This document shows positions 1 through 10,705 of a stretch of DNA of 64,000 nucleotides, piece after piece (position 1 is the stretch's first letter; the number at the start of each line of letters is the position of its first letter). The notes below the pieces were generated by a model. That model did no database searches and was not told the origin of the DNA. It saw only the letters and a program-made list of their open reading frames with translations. This DNA comes from Acorus gramineus (lineage: Eukaryota > Streptophyta > Magnoliopsida > Acorales > Acoraceae), in NCBI GenBank assembly GCA_030737835.1, contig CM060849.1, positions 14,117,216 through 14,181,215 of the forward strand. The letters run 5' to 3'. The position numbers were made by a program, and so were the translations under genes.

Positions 1-262
1 TGACTTTCTGTAACGATGGAAACAAACGGTTAGCTCCCCCAAGGGCTTGCAGGTGATTTTTTACTCAAATTCGAAGTTTTACTTAAAATTTAAATAAAAG
101 TTTAATATGACATGTTCTGTTTTTAATTATCATTTTATATTTTATTTAAATCTTTTAAAAGCTTCACATCTTCTTCTGATTTTAGTCTCAAAGTCACATT
201 TTTAAGCATTTTCAAAGTCATTTTTCAAAACATTTTTACTATTTGATCTTTCTTCCTTTAAA

Positions 263-496
263 GATATTTAAATATAAAGTAGATTTCCTTTAAAGATTTC
301 CCCAAAAATAATTTATGAAGGAGTAGTTGTTTTTGTCTTCTGTTGTTTTACCAGGAGATAGAATAGATACATCTTCTACCTCTATCTCCGGTGGGTGTTT
401 TTGTAAGTGTTTATGCTTTGGACAACCCCTTTCTTTTCAATAAAATTAAGGACGTATTCCTACCGTTTCTTTAAAAAAAAGATATTTAAATATAAA
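263..496 (+). mobile_element. 5'-truncated LINE-type retroposon with target-site duplication
   Basis: A perfect 16-bp direct repeat (GATATTTAAATATAAA at 263-278 and 481-496) brackets about 200 bp that ends in AATAAAATTAAGG followed by a pyrimidine-rich stretch and a run of eight A. A long target-site duplication plus an A tail is the hallmark of target-primed reverse transcription. The insert resembles the 3' untranslated end of plant L1-type LINEs, with no coding capacity left. A SINE is the alternative; I see no clear A/B box. Confidence 0.7.
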
Positions 497-1407
497 AATT
501 ATAATCATTTAATTTTCTGAAAAAAAAGGTAAATTTTTTTTTTTTTAATAGAGTAAAAATAAAAAGTTAAAAAATAAAAGATGAAAATTTAAGAAAAAAG
601 ACATATTATTATTTTTTATTTTTATTTTTTGTTTCAAGAGATAGTAAAAATTTGGGAGGGGGGGGGTAGGAAGACATTTAATATAATTCGACTAAAGGTG
701 GAGTTGAAGAAAAAAAAATATCATATTGGAAGAAAATGTAGAGATAAAAGGAAAAAAATATGTTCAAAATTTGGATAAAGATTTGAGTAAAAGCTTGATT
801 TGGTATGGGTATGGGTAAATGGTTGTAGAGGGTTTTGGGTGATTTTTACTCAAATTTTAATTTGGGTAAAGGTTTTGGTATAGGATTGGAGATGCTCTTA
901 GTCATCCACCAATGTAAATAACTTTTTAAACTGAGATATATATCTTATTATTTTTTTATATTTATTAAAAATCAGTTTATTCAATTTCAAAATAGAGTTA
1001 TATGTTCTTTTCACCAACACATGTACTTATTAGATAAGATTTACTATTTTAAAAAAAATTAAAACACGTAAGGACTATATTTAGGGTTGTACAATTTTTT
1101 TATCCAAGCAAAAATGTTACAACCAACCCGAATTTTAGTCTCAAAGTCACAAACACAATATAATTTTTTTAAGAGTGCTACTACACAATTTTTTTTCCAA
1201 CCTTATTTCAGTCCATAAGCATCGATCAATAATCATTAGAGTATATACTAACATTAACGAGGTATGCATATACTTCTATTAAAAAAAATTTACATTTTGT
1301 ATAAATGCATCATTGCAATGTTTCATTTTTCATAACAGCATATACCTCATTAGATGAGGTATACTATTTTTTAAAAATTCAAAACACTTGCCCTGTGTGG
1401 CTACAAG
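497..1407. other. AT-rich intergenic DNA
   Basis: Long A and T runs with a short poly-G stretch near 657-666. No ORF with recognisable content, no RNA gene and no clear element ends were seen. Confidence 0.6.
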
Positions 1408-2220
1408 TATAAAGAGTGAATAAGAGTAATGGGGAATAGGGTGGTATAACCCATTTATGGCTATTTGGTTGGGTGGTATAAGATGAAATCCGGATGTCAA
1501 ATTAAGTGAGAATAACTAGGTATAGGTATATCTAGTGTTCTAAAAAGCGCCAAAAAGTGGCACCTAGGTAGCGCTTGAGGTAGAGACGGGTATTGCTCGC
1601 ATCGCCCAAGCCCCAAGCAGCTTGCCTAGGTGGCTTGGGCCTAATTGGCTGCCTAGGCAAGCCTAGTCGACCCAATCGCAGGGTGTTGTTGCTGCTGTTG
1701 CTTTGTTCAAGAGGTGCTAGGAGAGGTGACGGAGTTGGGATTGGGACTGATTGACGCCTACAGGGGTGATGGAATCGGGACATGGACTACTGACCGTTTA
1801 ATCTCCACCTCGTTCATTATTTTGTATTATTAAAATAATGACAGATTAATCCTTGTTTCGCCTCAACCACCGACTAGCATCTGAAGTTTTTTAGAACATT
1901 GGATATACCACCCCCCATGATATAGGCAAATTCTATCGAGAGGTATTTGTAGTTTTTTTTTTTTTTCGCAATCAGATATGCAAGAGACCTGGCCAATGAG
2001 GCCTTCTCACTGTAACACGAGCAACAATAATTTCTAATGGAACAGGTGGGGACCGATTATACCTCTTGATCGAATTTGCCTATTCCAGGGGTGTGTACCT
2101 ATACTCAATTATTCTCGCTTAATTTGGTATCCGGTTTCATGTTATACCATCCAACCAAACAGTAAAAAATGGGCTATAAACGCCTATACCACCATGTTCC
2201 CCGTAATTCTCCCTTTATAC
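1408..2220. mobile_element. Non-autonomous DNA element with ~165-bp inverted arms, interrupted by a hAT-like insertion
   Basis: The stretch 1408-1532 continued by 1902-1945 is the diverged reverse complement of 2056-2220. Both arms begin GTATAAAG and share blocks such as TTTGGTTG, GTGGTATA and AAATTAAG. The left arm is split at 1533-1901 by a second element; removing it restores the match. The ~110-bp centre has no coding capacity. Superfamily is not assigned because no clear target-site duplication is visible at the outer ends. Confidence 0.75.
1533..1901. mobile_element. hAT-like non-autonomous element nested in the larger element
   Basis: Starts TAGTGTTCTAAAAAGC and ends with the near inverse (GTTTTTTAGAACATTG), flanked by imperfect 8-bp duplications GGTATATC / GATATACC (6 of 8 identical). 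An 8-bp duplication and a TAG-type terminus fit the hAT superfamily. The interior is GC-richer, with CCTAGG motifs. The element at 62455-62903 shares the same termini, so the two belong to one family. Confidence 0.72.
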
Positions 2221-2298
2221 TTTAGCCAAAGAGGGCAAAAACGTACATACTTACTTATCTTACCAAAAAAAAATGTATTTACTTTTGCGTAACAAAAA

Positions 2299-2307
2299 TA
2301 TAAATAG
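2299..2307 (+). promoter_or_regulatory. TATA box candidate for SURF1
   Basis: TATAAATAG lies 50 bp before the SURF1 start codon. A transcription start about 30 bp downstream would leave a 5' leader of roughly 25 nt. Position and consensus are good; no experimental support can be read from sequence. Confidence 0.5.
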
Positions 2308-2356
2308 CTTATTATTCAGTAGCTTAAACCTGTGTGGTTAGTCGCCGGAGCTGCGA

Positions 2357-5300
2357 ATGGCAGCTTGCATAGTTTCGAAAACCCTAAAAAGCCAGAGAAC
2401 CCTCGCTGCGACTACAGGAATAACTTCAACGACATCAACATTAAGAAGCTCTGCCTTTACCTTCTCTACTACCGGAACTTCTCTTCCTCCTCCTCCTCAT
2501 ACGCCGCTGCCGCCCGTCTCTGAAACTCTCGGTCTGTTCTCTCTCTCTCTCTCTCTCTCTCTCGGCAATGGCGATCAGTGTTAATACATCTAATTGAGAC
2601 GGAAGTTCTCTTAAATTTGATATTTTTTTTGGGTCAATGGGTTTGCAGAGAATGGAAGAGGACGGTTATCAAGATGGCTTCTTTTTCTCCCCGGGGCCAT
2701 CACTTTCGGCCTCGGCACTTGGCAGATCTTCAGAAGACAAGAAAAAGTAATTCACTCTTCCTCTCTCTTGATATGTTTCCGCTGTGTAGATTGTCTTGAT
2801 GTGTTTAAACAAAATTGGGTTTTAGTTTGATTTTAATAGTCTGGATTTCCCTGGTTGATGGGTTTGCTTGATATGAACAGTATTCAGTTGTGTGCATTGC
2901 CTCTTCATGCTAGTGTTTATCTGTTCATTGTTGCTTAGATTGGTTTTGGAGGGTATGGATTCTGTTTGTTGAAGCCGTTCTTTTTTTTTCTTTTTTTGCA
3001 GATAGAGATGTTGGAATATAGGAGGAAAAGATTGGAGATGGAGCCCATCCTGTGGAATAAAATAACCTCCTCTGATGTAGATTTAGATTCTTTGGAATTC
3101 AAGAAGGTAATATGCGAGGGTTTTTTTGACGAGAGCAAGTCAATCTATGTTGGCCCACGCTCTAGGAGCATTTCTGGTGTGACTGAGAATGGATACTACA
3201 TAGTAACACCTCTGATTCCAGTGACCAATCACCCTGAGAGGTATCATGTGATAGATTTACTCTTGTTTATCAGTGTGTTCTCCTTATTTTAGTTTGGTAT
3301 GCTCTTTGGTCTTGCTTTAATGGATAGCTATCTCTCTCTTCTTTTTTTTTTTTTTTTGAAGAAGTAGGCATTCGGCCAAATTTTATCCCTGAAAAACGGG
3401 GAATGCCCAAAGCATACAAAGCAAATGAAAAGATAAAAGCAAAAAATGGATAGCTATCTTTTAATTTTGATTTTGGAACTTTGCCTGTTTCTGATGCGGG
3501 TTGTGTACTTGGGATCCTGAACCAATTTGGCTTCAAATGTTGTGATATGATACTGAACCTGGAATTTTTGATATTTTGTAATTGAATTATTTCATACAAA
3601 ATATATATGTTTCTTAGTGATGTTGTTAGTGATGCATCATATTCATACTAGCTAGGTGACAGAATAGATGTTGAGGTTATATCTACCGAATCATGAACAT
3701 TCTATGATGAATCAGAGAAAGAATGGGAGAGCTGTGAGATATACCAAACATGCCAGGGTACTCTCCCTTGGAATATTCTTTGTTATAAAATGATGTCCCT
3801 TGAACAAAAGAAAGGAGAAAAGGGATCCCTGAAAAAAGAAAAGAAGGAGAAACAAGATAAACAGGAAAACCTCTCCCTTGGAATTTCATTTTTTTGCAAC
3901 GAAACCATTTTCACATGCCTCAAGATCATTGAAGGCACACCAATTCCAAGAGACAAGCCAACTTTCCTCCAAATCCAAGCACTAATGGGGCAACCATAGA
4001 AAAGGTGTTCTCTTGTTTCCTCTTTCCCACCCACCACATTGTTCATAAGCGCTATTGCCATCATTCGCCCATTTTAAACCGTTTTGATTTAGTGAGATTT
4101 AAGTGAACAATACACATGAGGCACCAAATTTTCCCAAGGAGAGATGACCCCCCAAATTTAGATGGCCATACCTCATGATAGGGATCCCAAGGGAACAATA
4201 TTTGAATTGAGCTTTTCATAGAAGGATATCCGTGGTTTACATAGCGATTGACATGTCAATATGTCAATTTGATATATTGAGGGTGAAATTTGGAAAATCG
4301 GGTGGTTATCGAAAGAAATATCGATAGTTCCCTTTTGAAGAACATACCAACAAATAATCCAAAAAGAAGAAGAAGATGATGAGAAAAATTTGGCTTGGCG
4401 GTCTCCATTGCTCCACCTCATCTTATCTGTCGCTTCAGCAATCCTCTGCTTGTGTCATTGTGCTCTCTCTCACTTCCCTCTCTACGCGGCTTCCCTTGCA
4501 CCACCACATCCTCTCTTCGCTCTTTTGTCAGGGTTTGGAGAGAGGTGGGTTAACTTGGCACTCACATATCAATACTGACATGTCTTTATTTTTCCCAAAC
4601 TTGCCGGATCGAAAAAGAAGCATGTGTAACTCAAAGAAGCATATTAGTTATTACACCAGTTACATGTCAGTACTGGCATGTAATTTTCCCCAAAATTGCT
4701 ACACCGATTTTTTGATATATCGTTTGAGATATCAATTGGCACCGAGATTGATATATCAAAAATTTGAGTATATAAACTTCGAGGATATCAGGAAGAAGCC
4801 ATTTTGGGGAGACATCTTCTACAACACTGTGCCCTCTTTTTTCCAAGTTCAAATTTATCACTTGAAAAGCCACAAATTTGTTTTCCAAGTATGTAAAAAA
4901 AAAACCATGCTCTTAGTTTGAATTGTTATCAGTGACCATTTAGAGATCATCTCTAGCAAAGATTTTGCCTTTGGATGTGTAATACACGTGTAAGGCATGA
5001 TGTTGGTTGAACAACCTAAAAAAGTTATGCATTTGAAATATAATATTCATATATCAAGTATATGGCTGCAACTTGGGCATGTTGACCCAATCTAACCCAA
5101 TTTTTGGATGGGTTAAGGTTGGAGTTTTAGTGTTTGAGTTCAAACCGAATTTGAACCCAATTCAGGTTGGGTTGGGTTGGGTTGAGGGGTCGGGTGACCC
5201 AAACCCACCCCGTACCCAATGTGATGAGTGAAATTTGAATGTTCATGTGAAATTTAAACTGTTTAATGATTGAGATGAAATTTGAATTGTCTAATTTATT

Positions 5301-8261
5301 TTTATCGTAAAATCTATCACTTTTATAATTTCATTTTTTCTATTTTCTCTCTACTACTGTCTATTTATCTCTGTGCTTGGGTCATTGATTGTTATGAAGT
5401 TCAAATTATTTAAAATGACACTGTTTTAAAGCTAAACCCCAACCCAGCTTGTGCCCAAATTAAACTTGAACCTGACCAGACCCAGTCTCAAATCAAACCT
5501 GAACCCAACCCAGACCTCCACCAAACCTGACAGATTGAGTTCGGGGTTGACCTCTTGGGTTTGAGGGTCGGGTTGGGTTGAGTTTGGGTTGGCTTCTTCC
5601 AACTTCGGTGGTTTGGGAACTCCAATCCAACCCAACCCACCCGATTTGCGACTCTAATCAAATATGTCAAATATGAGCCCAACCGTGTTCTTAGTTTTGA
5701 ATTGTTTCTGATAACCATTTAGACATATCATTTCCAATAAAGATTTTGCCTTTCGATGTATAATATATGTGTGAGGCATGATGTTGGCTGAACAGCCTAA
5801 AAAAGCTCTATACATTTTTTATGCGATATTCATATATCAAGTATGTCAAAAATGAGTCCAACCATGCTCATAGTTTTGAATTGTTATCAGTGACCATTTA
5901 GAGATGCCATCTCTTACAAAGCCTTTTCATTGGGATGTATAATGTGAGAAAACAAGCTCAGGTTAAAGATGGAAATAGCAGAAAGCTGTTATAACTAGCA
6001 AAATTATTTGAAATCCTCAACTCTCAACTATGGGCTATTTTCAAGTCAAGAGGAACTATTTGGTTCTGTATAGAAAGCTGATGTGTTGAACTGATTGACA
6101 GTTTAAATCTCTGCCACTTCTGTTTCACCTTATGTTATTGATTTTGTAATGCAAACTCATCATATAAATATACTAAAGTTTTTATACTAAAGTCTTCTTG
6201 GATGTTCCTAAATTATAGAGTTTCTTAACTACAAATTTATAATACTCCAGCTATCGATTTATTAAAAATATTTCCGTCAGTGTGCAGATGGCTGTCTTGG
6301 TTAACAGAGGATGGGTTCCACGCAGATGGCGTGATGAATCTTTTCATCTCCATGATGGTGAAAAGTCTTCAAGTATAACTCCACCACACATCGAGGAGGT
6401 GGAGGAATGGAACCCTTGGTGGAAGTTCTGGTCTAAGAAATCTGAATCCATTAAGGTATCTTTTTATTTTTCGTTGATTTTTTTTTTTTTTAAGGGAGAC
6501 AAATGCTACCCCAATTTCATTCAAACACATCAAAGTACATAGTCCTAATGGAGGTGAGAGGGGATAGAAAGTATTCCAATATAGTGTTCATATCTAATAT
6601 TTGTTGGAGAGAAAGATTTCGCTCCCACTTTGGTTGAAGTATTTTTACTTTTACAGCCTGAAGAGCCTCCGAGTACTCCAATAAAAGTTGTTGGGGTGGT
6701 TCGTGGAAATGAAAAACCGAGCATCTTTGTTCCAGCAAATGATCCCAGCAGTGGCCAATGGTTTTATGTTGATATCTCTGCAATGGCTCGTGCATGTGGT
6801 CTTCCTGAGAACACTATCTATGTTGAAGACATCAATGACAGTGCCAGTGCAAGCAATCCTTATCCAGTTTCCAAGGATGTCAATACTTTGATCCGTTTCT
6901 CAGTCATGCCTCAGGACCATCTAAACTACACCATGACTTGGTACGTTAACAGTGCTTAGCATATATTTTATCTGCTGTTCTTGTTGTTCAATTCGTCCTT
7001 TTACACATTTCTTTTGTTCTGGGACTTGTAAGTTTTCCCCATTTTGAAGGGTAGAATCATGATTATATTTGACATACAATGGATAATATGGACAATTTTA
7101 GAGTAGTGTGGGACTTGGATTGGCAATTCCATGAGCAGACGTGATGTATGTTTGGCGTGTTGGGTAAAGGCCACTAATGTTTACTGGGCTACAAGTTGCT
7201 AACCTCTGGGGGGCAGGCTGCCAAGGATATTTACTCGACTATGAAATCTGTTTTTGATTATTGTGTACCAATTCTAGCAGGCTCTTGAATTCTCAGCTGA
7301 CAGGCTGAATATTATCGGTTCTGTTATAGATGCTTATGCTGATGATTTTACTTGAGAATCTTTGAGCAATATATATTTTTTCCCAAGCACTTAATTATAT
7401 ATCTTCTAGATGGTTGTTTTGTAAGAATGGTACCTTCTCTTATAAAGCTACTCAGGGTTATTCAGGAATCATCTTGTTTCTAGGTGGGTTGTTTTATAAG
7501 GTAGATTGACTGTTTTTGGAAATCACATTGATAGTAAAAAAGGACACAGCTAAAGGTTAGGTAGCATGTAGAAATGGTTGCCATAAATTGTGAAGGAAAA
7601 ACCATAATGTCTCTAGTGCAACCAAAAAAACATCATATTAAGGTGTTGTACACACTTGGTTTCTGTGTACTCTATGAAACACATGCTAAGTTTCATATTA
7701 TTGATGCACATTAGATGTATTCATGAAGTCTTTTGATTTGGAGGGGTTTGGTGTTGGTTGGGAATATCTGACCCCTATGATCTTAGTTAATTGTTCTGCA
7801 TGTTAAAGCTTTTCGAGAGAGCTTAAAAGAACCGGATTGGAATTAGTTTTGCTTTCCCCTGTTTCTAGGAAACATATATATGAGATTTAGCATTAAAGAC
7901 ACTATCTTCAGGGTGTTGAAAAGGAATTACTAGATTTTTTTATGATTGATCAAGGAATTGCTAATTGCTAATCATGTAATGGTGTCTATATGCACTTCGA
8001 TGGTGCTTATTTGCCATAATTATTTGCCAACCATTTTGTGCAACAAGATTGCCTCACATAATTAATAGGATCAAGTGATACAAAAACAGAAAAAACTATT
8101 ATACTGCAATGATTTATTACCAAGTCTTATTAAAACAACACTCTTTTTCTCACCTCATAGTCTTCTTTTCTGTTTGTGGAATTCATTTCAGGTACTCTCT
8201 TTCGGCTGCTGTAACTTACATGGCTATGAAGAGGTTAAAGCCAAAGAAGATAAGGAGATAA
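2357..8261 (+). CDS. SURF1: SURF1, cytochrome c oxidase assembly factor (six exons, 346 aa)
   Basis: Exons: 2357-2531, 2649-2746, 3002-3240, 6281-6455, 6657-6940, 8192-8261; all junctions are GT-AG and phases close to a 347-codon frame. SURF1 is an inner mitochondrial membrane protein that helps insert heme a into subunit 1 of complex IV. The N-terminus (about residues 1-55) is Ser/Thr/Pro-rich with few acidic residues, a plausible mitochondrial presequence. A first membrane segment starts near W68 (WLLFLPGAITFGLGTWQ), followed by a basic RRQEK stretch. The intermembrane domain carries the family motif NRGWVPRRW in exon 4, and a second membrane segment lies near the C-terminus (YSLSAAVTYMAM) before a basic tail ending KKIRR. 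Length matches plant SURF1 (about 350 aa). Intron 3 (about 3 kb) is loaded with transposon remnants. The ATG at 2357 is the first in-frame start and sits 50 bp below a TATA box. Confidence 0.94.
2539..2563 (+). repeat. (CT)n microsatellite beside SURF1 donor site
   Basis: An uninterrupted CT dinucleotide run begins seven bases into SURF1 intron 1. It may vary in length between individuals and lies close enough to the 5' splice site to influence splicing, though that is inference. Confidence 0.85.
3319..3459 (-). mobile_element. LINE/SINE tail insertion with 15-bp target-site duplication
   Basis: AATGGATAGCTATCT occurs perfectly at 3319-3333 and 3445-3459. Between them is a T run (about 3342-3357), that is a minus-strand A tail, and about 90 bp of tail sequence. 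It is a short, heavily 5'-truncated retroposon in SURF1 intron 3, opposite in orientation to the gene. Confidence 0.75.
3761..3884 (-). repeat. 14-bp direct repeat bracketing an A-rich insert
   Basis: CTCTCCCTTGGAAT is present at 3761-3774 and 3871-3884. The ~96-bp segment between is purine-rich (GGAGAAAAGGG and similar). The pattern fits a retroposed insertion into the LINE remnant just to the right, with a 14-bp target duplication. Confidence 0.5.
3866..4064 (-). pseudogene. LINE reverse-transcriptase zinc-binding domain (zf-RVT) fragment
   Basis: The minus frame reads EETREHLFYGCPISAWIWRK, which matches the conserved part of the zf-RVT domain found after the reverse transcriptase of plant non-LTR retrotransposons (usual form ...HLFF.CPFS..IW). 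Only about 65 residues survive and there is no RT core here. It lies in SURF1 intron 3, antisense to the gene. Confidence 0.72.
4376..4886. other. SURF1 intron 3 interior with repeated TGACATGT/TATCAATTTGA motifs
   Basis: An open frame of 181 codons runs through 4376-4921 on the + strand, but it has no recognisable domain and contains short repeats such as ATATCAA and ACATGTC on both strands. I read it as decayed repeat sequence, not a gene. Confidence 0.4.
4887..5060 (+). repeat. Local repeat, copy 1
   Basis: Begins AAGTATGTAAAAAA, contains GTGACCATTTAGAGATC and AAGATTTTGCCTTTGGATGT, and ends ATATATCAAGTA. The same order of blocks recurs at 5657-5838 and, shorter, at 5839-5945. Copies 1 and 2 were adjacent before the hAT element at 5061-5656 inserted. 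Confidence 0.8.
5061..5656. mobile_element. hAT-like non-autonomous element rich in CCCAACCC motifs
   Basis: Starts TATGGCTGCAACTTGGGC and ends with the imperfect inverse (CCCGATTTGCGACTCTA). It is flanked by 8-bp duplications ATCAAGTA (5053-5060) and ATCAAATA (5657-5664), 7 of 8 identical. The left part carries GGGTTGGGTT repeats and the right part mostly the complementary CCAACCC, so the whole can fold back. No transposase frame is present. 8-bp duplications and subterminal CCCAAC/GGGTTG clusters fit hAT elements. Confidence 0.8.
5657..5838 (+). repeat. Local repeat, copy 2
   Basis: Same block order as 4887-5060: CAACCGTGTTCTTAGTTTTG, AAGATTTTGCCTTTCGATGT, GGCATGATGTTGGCTGAACA and ATATATCAAGTATG. 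It runs directly into copy 3. Confidence 0.8.
5839..5945 (+). repeat. Local repeat, copy 3 (truncated)
   Basis: Repeats the first ~105 bp of the unit (CAACCATGCTCATAGTTTTG, TCAGTGACCATTTAGAGATG and GGGATGTATAATGTG) and then diverges. Head-to-tail with copy 2, which suggests tandem amplification inside SURF1 intron 3. Confidence 0.75.
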
Positions 8262-10705
8262 CGAGCTTTCTTTTTATGTCACATGAAAAAATTTTGGACT
8301 GCTTTTTATTGACCCCAAATAAAGAGAGACGAAAATGGCTTCTGCAGGATTTTTCCAAATTTCTTGACGGCAGAATTTCTTTTTCCTGAATGCCCAGTTT
8401 CTACATCTTCTTATTTCCTTCTACATTTTCTATTTGTATTATTCAATCAGTTTGGTCGCACAATATCAACATATTCAAAATGCCTATATTTCTCAGATGT
8501 TTAGGTCCATGCAAGCACACTGTAGATTTTAAGTAGGGCCATGTTTGTGTTCTGGTTTGATTAGATGTACCAAAATGAAGCATGTAATTCTACATTCCTT
8601 TAATTTTTTTTAAACTTGGAATCTGCTCTTTTTAATAAATTGCTCCATCTATCATCACTGACCTTCAAAAGAAGGGAAGACCAGGAGTCCTACAACTGAG
8701 TTATTTTTTGAGGGGTGCCCTCATATGGCAAGTATCAGGGGTTGAATTTCTGCCTCAGATTTTCTCATATAGGTTCCACTAGGTTGATATCTATAGCTCA
8801 TGTCTCACTGACTATATCACATTCTCCATATCATAGTCCATTGCACATTAACTGTGATGTTGTCTATGTCTGCATCATGCGTGTGTGAACTTGTCCAATG
8901 TCTGCGTGTTGCTTTCATGATCTTGCCCAATATGTGTCTTGAATCTATGACCTTATTGATGTTTGCGTCATGCGCCTGCGTCATCCACAATCACATGTCT
9001 GAGGTTCTTCATTTCTTGTAAGAGGTCTGGTTGTTCATTTGTTCCACAAGTCATTGTGTGCTCATGTATTTTAATGCACGCATCTGCTTGAACACTTGCA
9101 CTTAACATTGTTCTCGTGTGCTATAACATGTGTTTAGGTACGTCTCTCACGCGCACATCAGTGAACGTCTATCAGGTCTATGCGTCTTTTGTGTGTCCAT
9201 GACTTTACACCCGTAGCTTCACGCACCGAGTTTGTAGTGACTTCTTTCCCAAGTTGTTTCGTGTTATAAATTTGTGTTTTTGGGTATATATCAAGTATCA
9301 AATAATAATATATATGCAATTGAGTAAAAATCAATGCATGTGGGTAGCCCTTACTGGGCATTGGGAGCAGTGAAGGTTTGGTTTTTGAGGACTTACCATT
9401 CTTCGTAGGTGACTTGCCATTTTCCAGGTGACATGTTCAGATTGCTAGTGAGCCAATGTTTTTTAACCATAAATAAAAAATCACAATGAAAACATATCCA
9501 TATAGTTAAGGAAAATGTTCATATTATTTTTTTGTGGTTTCATTCATCATGTATTCATTTTTTTAACAATTATATACCTCATCTAATGATTATGTATTTT
9601 TATAAAAAAGTGAAATATATGATTAAATGAATTCGATAGTATCGTTTATAGAAAATATAAATTTTTTTAATGAGGTATTGTATATACATTGTTATAGTGA
9701 ATGGAGGGGGTTAATGAAGTATATGATATTATTTTTGTGACTGTAAAAAGGATTGAGTGAACAGGACCGTAAAAGTACTGAGGGAACAACGCTCATGTAT
9801 TTCTAGTAAGGGTCAAGGGGAACATAGAGCATGATCTGATCAAAAAGTATGCAACATTATCAAAGGATGCTTTATTCACACCCCTCATCTTTAATAGAGG
9901 GGTGTGCAAATTCAAATAGACGGTGCAAATTAAGACATTCCTTACTAAAACTCATGAGCATTGTTGCATTGAGTCCATTTTACAACCCCGTTTATAGTCC
10001 TATATGCATCATTAGCCATCTGCACTCCATGGAGTGAAAAATATACTCTTTATAATTTTTTTACATATTTTATGAGTCTATACAATTCATTGATATATGC
10101 ACTTCATTTTCTTAATAAAATTACGTCTTTTTAGATGCTGTATTCATTTTTTTTATAAAAATATAAGAGTGGAGTTTATACTTTGATTTGTTATCTCATG
10201 TGATTGTGTTCCCATATGATTGTGTTTATTCAGTATGAATATTTAGAAGAATCTTTTGATCTGCTCCAATGTGTAGCATTATATTTTAATGAAAAATGTA
10301 CATTGCCCTGTTTTAAATTGAATAGATCCGTTATCAACAAATATAAAAAATTTAACGAGTTACATATCTTACATTTAGAAATGTTACATGCATTTTACTT
10401 TTCAAGACACATATTACACATGTTTTTTATTTTTTTAAAATCAGATAATTTCTCTATCAAAATATGTACTTTTATAAAATATAAAATATGACTCAATAAA
10501 ATTGAATGATATTAATTATAAAAATATAAAAGAATTTAATAAAATATATACCACGGTACATGATTATAAAAATAACTGAGTGGGAGGGGGCAACATATAA
10601 CCCTTCTCATTTTCGAGGGAGAAAAAAAAAATCTACAGAACACTGTGAAAACTCAAACCAACACAACCCCCTTCAAAACCCAATCAGCTAGCGTTCAGTT
10701 TTGGC
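8262..10705. other. SURF1 to DCL intergenic region
   Basis: The first few hundred bases hold the SURF1 3' untranslated region. The stretch 8800-9200 is rich in GTCTGCGTCATGCG-like words but has no ORF. 9955-10140 carries a copy of a dispersed repeat (TGCATTGAGTCCATTTTACA). The last 200 bp before the DCL start are the likely promoter, with TATATACC near 10545. No gene seen. Confidence 0.5.

Noticed and set aside
4376..4921. 181-codon + strand ORF in SURF1 intron 3
   Set aside because: Runs through repeat sequence (its end overlaps local repeat copy 1) and has no domain.
5061..5656. GGGTT/CCCAA repeats as an interstitial telomere
   Set aside because: Units are irregular and not TTTAGGG; the stretch has hAT-type ends and an 8-bp duplication.
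9158..9361. Possible gene in the GTCTGCGTCATGCG-rich stretch
   Set aside because: Only a 67-codon frame with no recognisable content; repeated words suggest decayed repeat.
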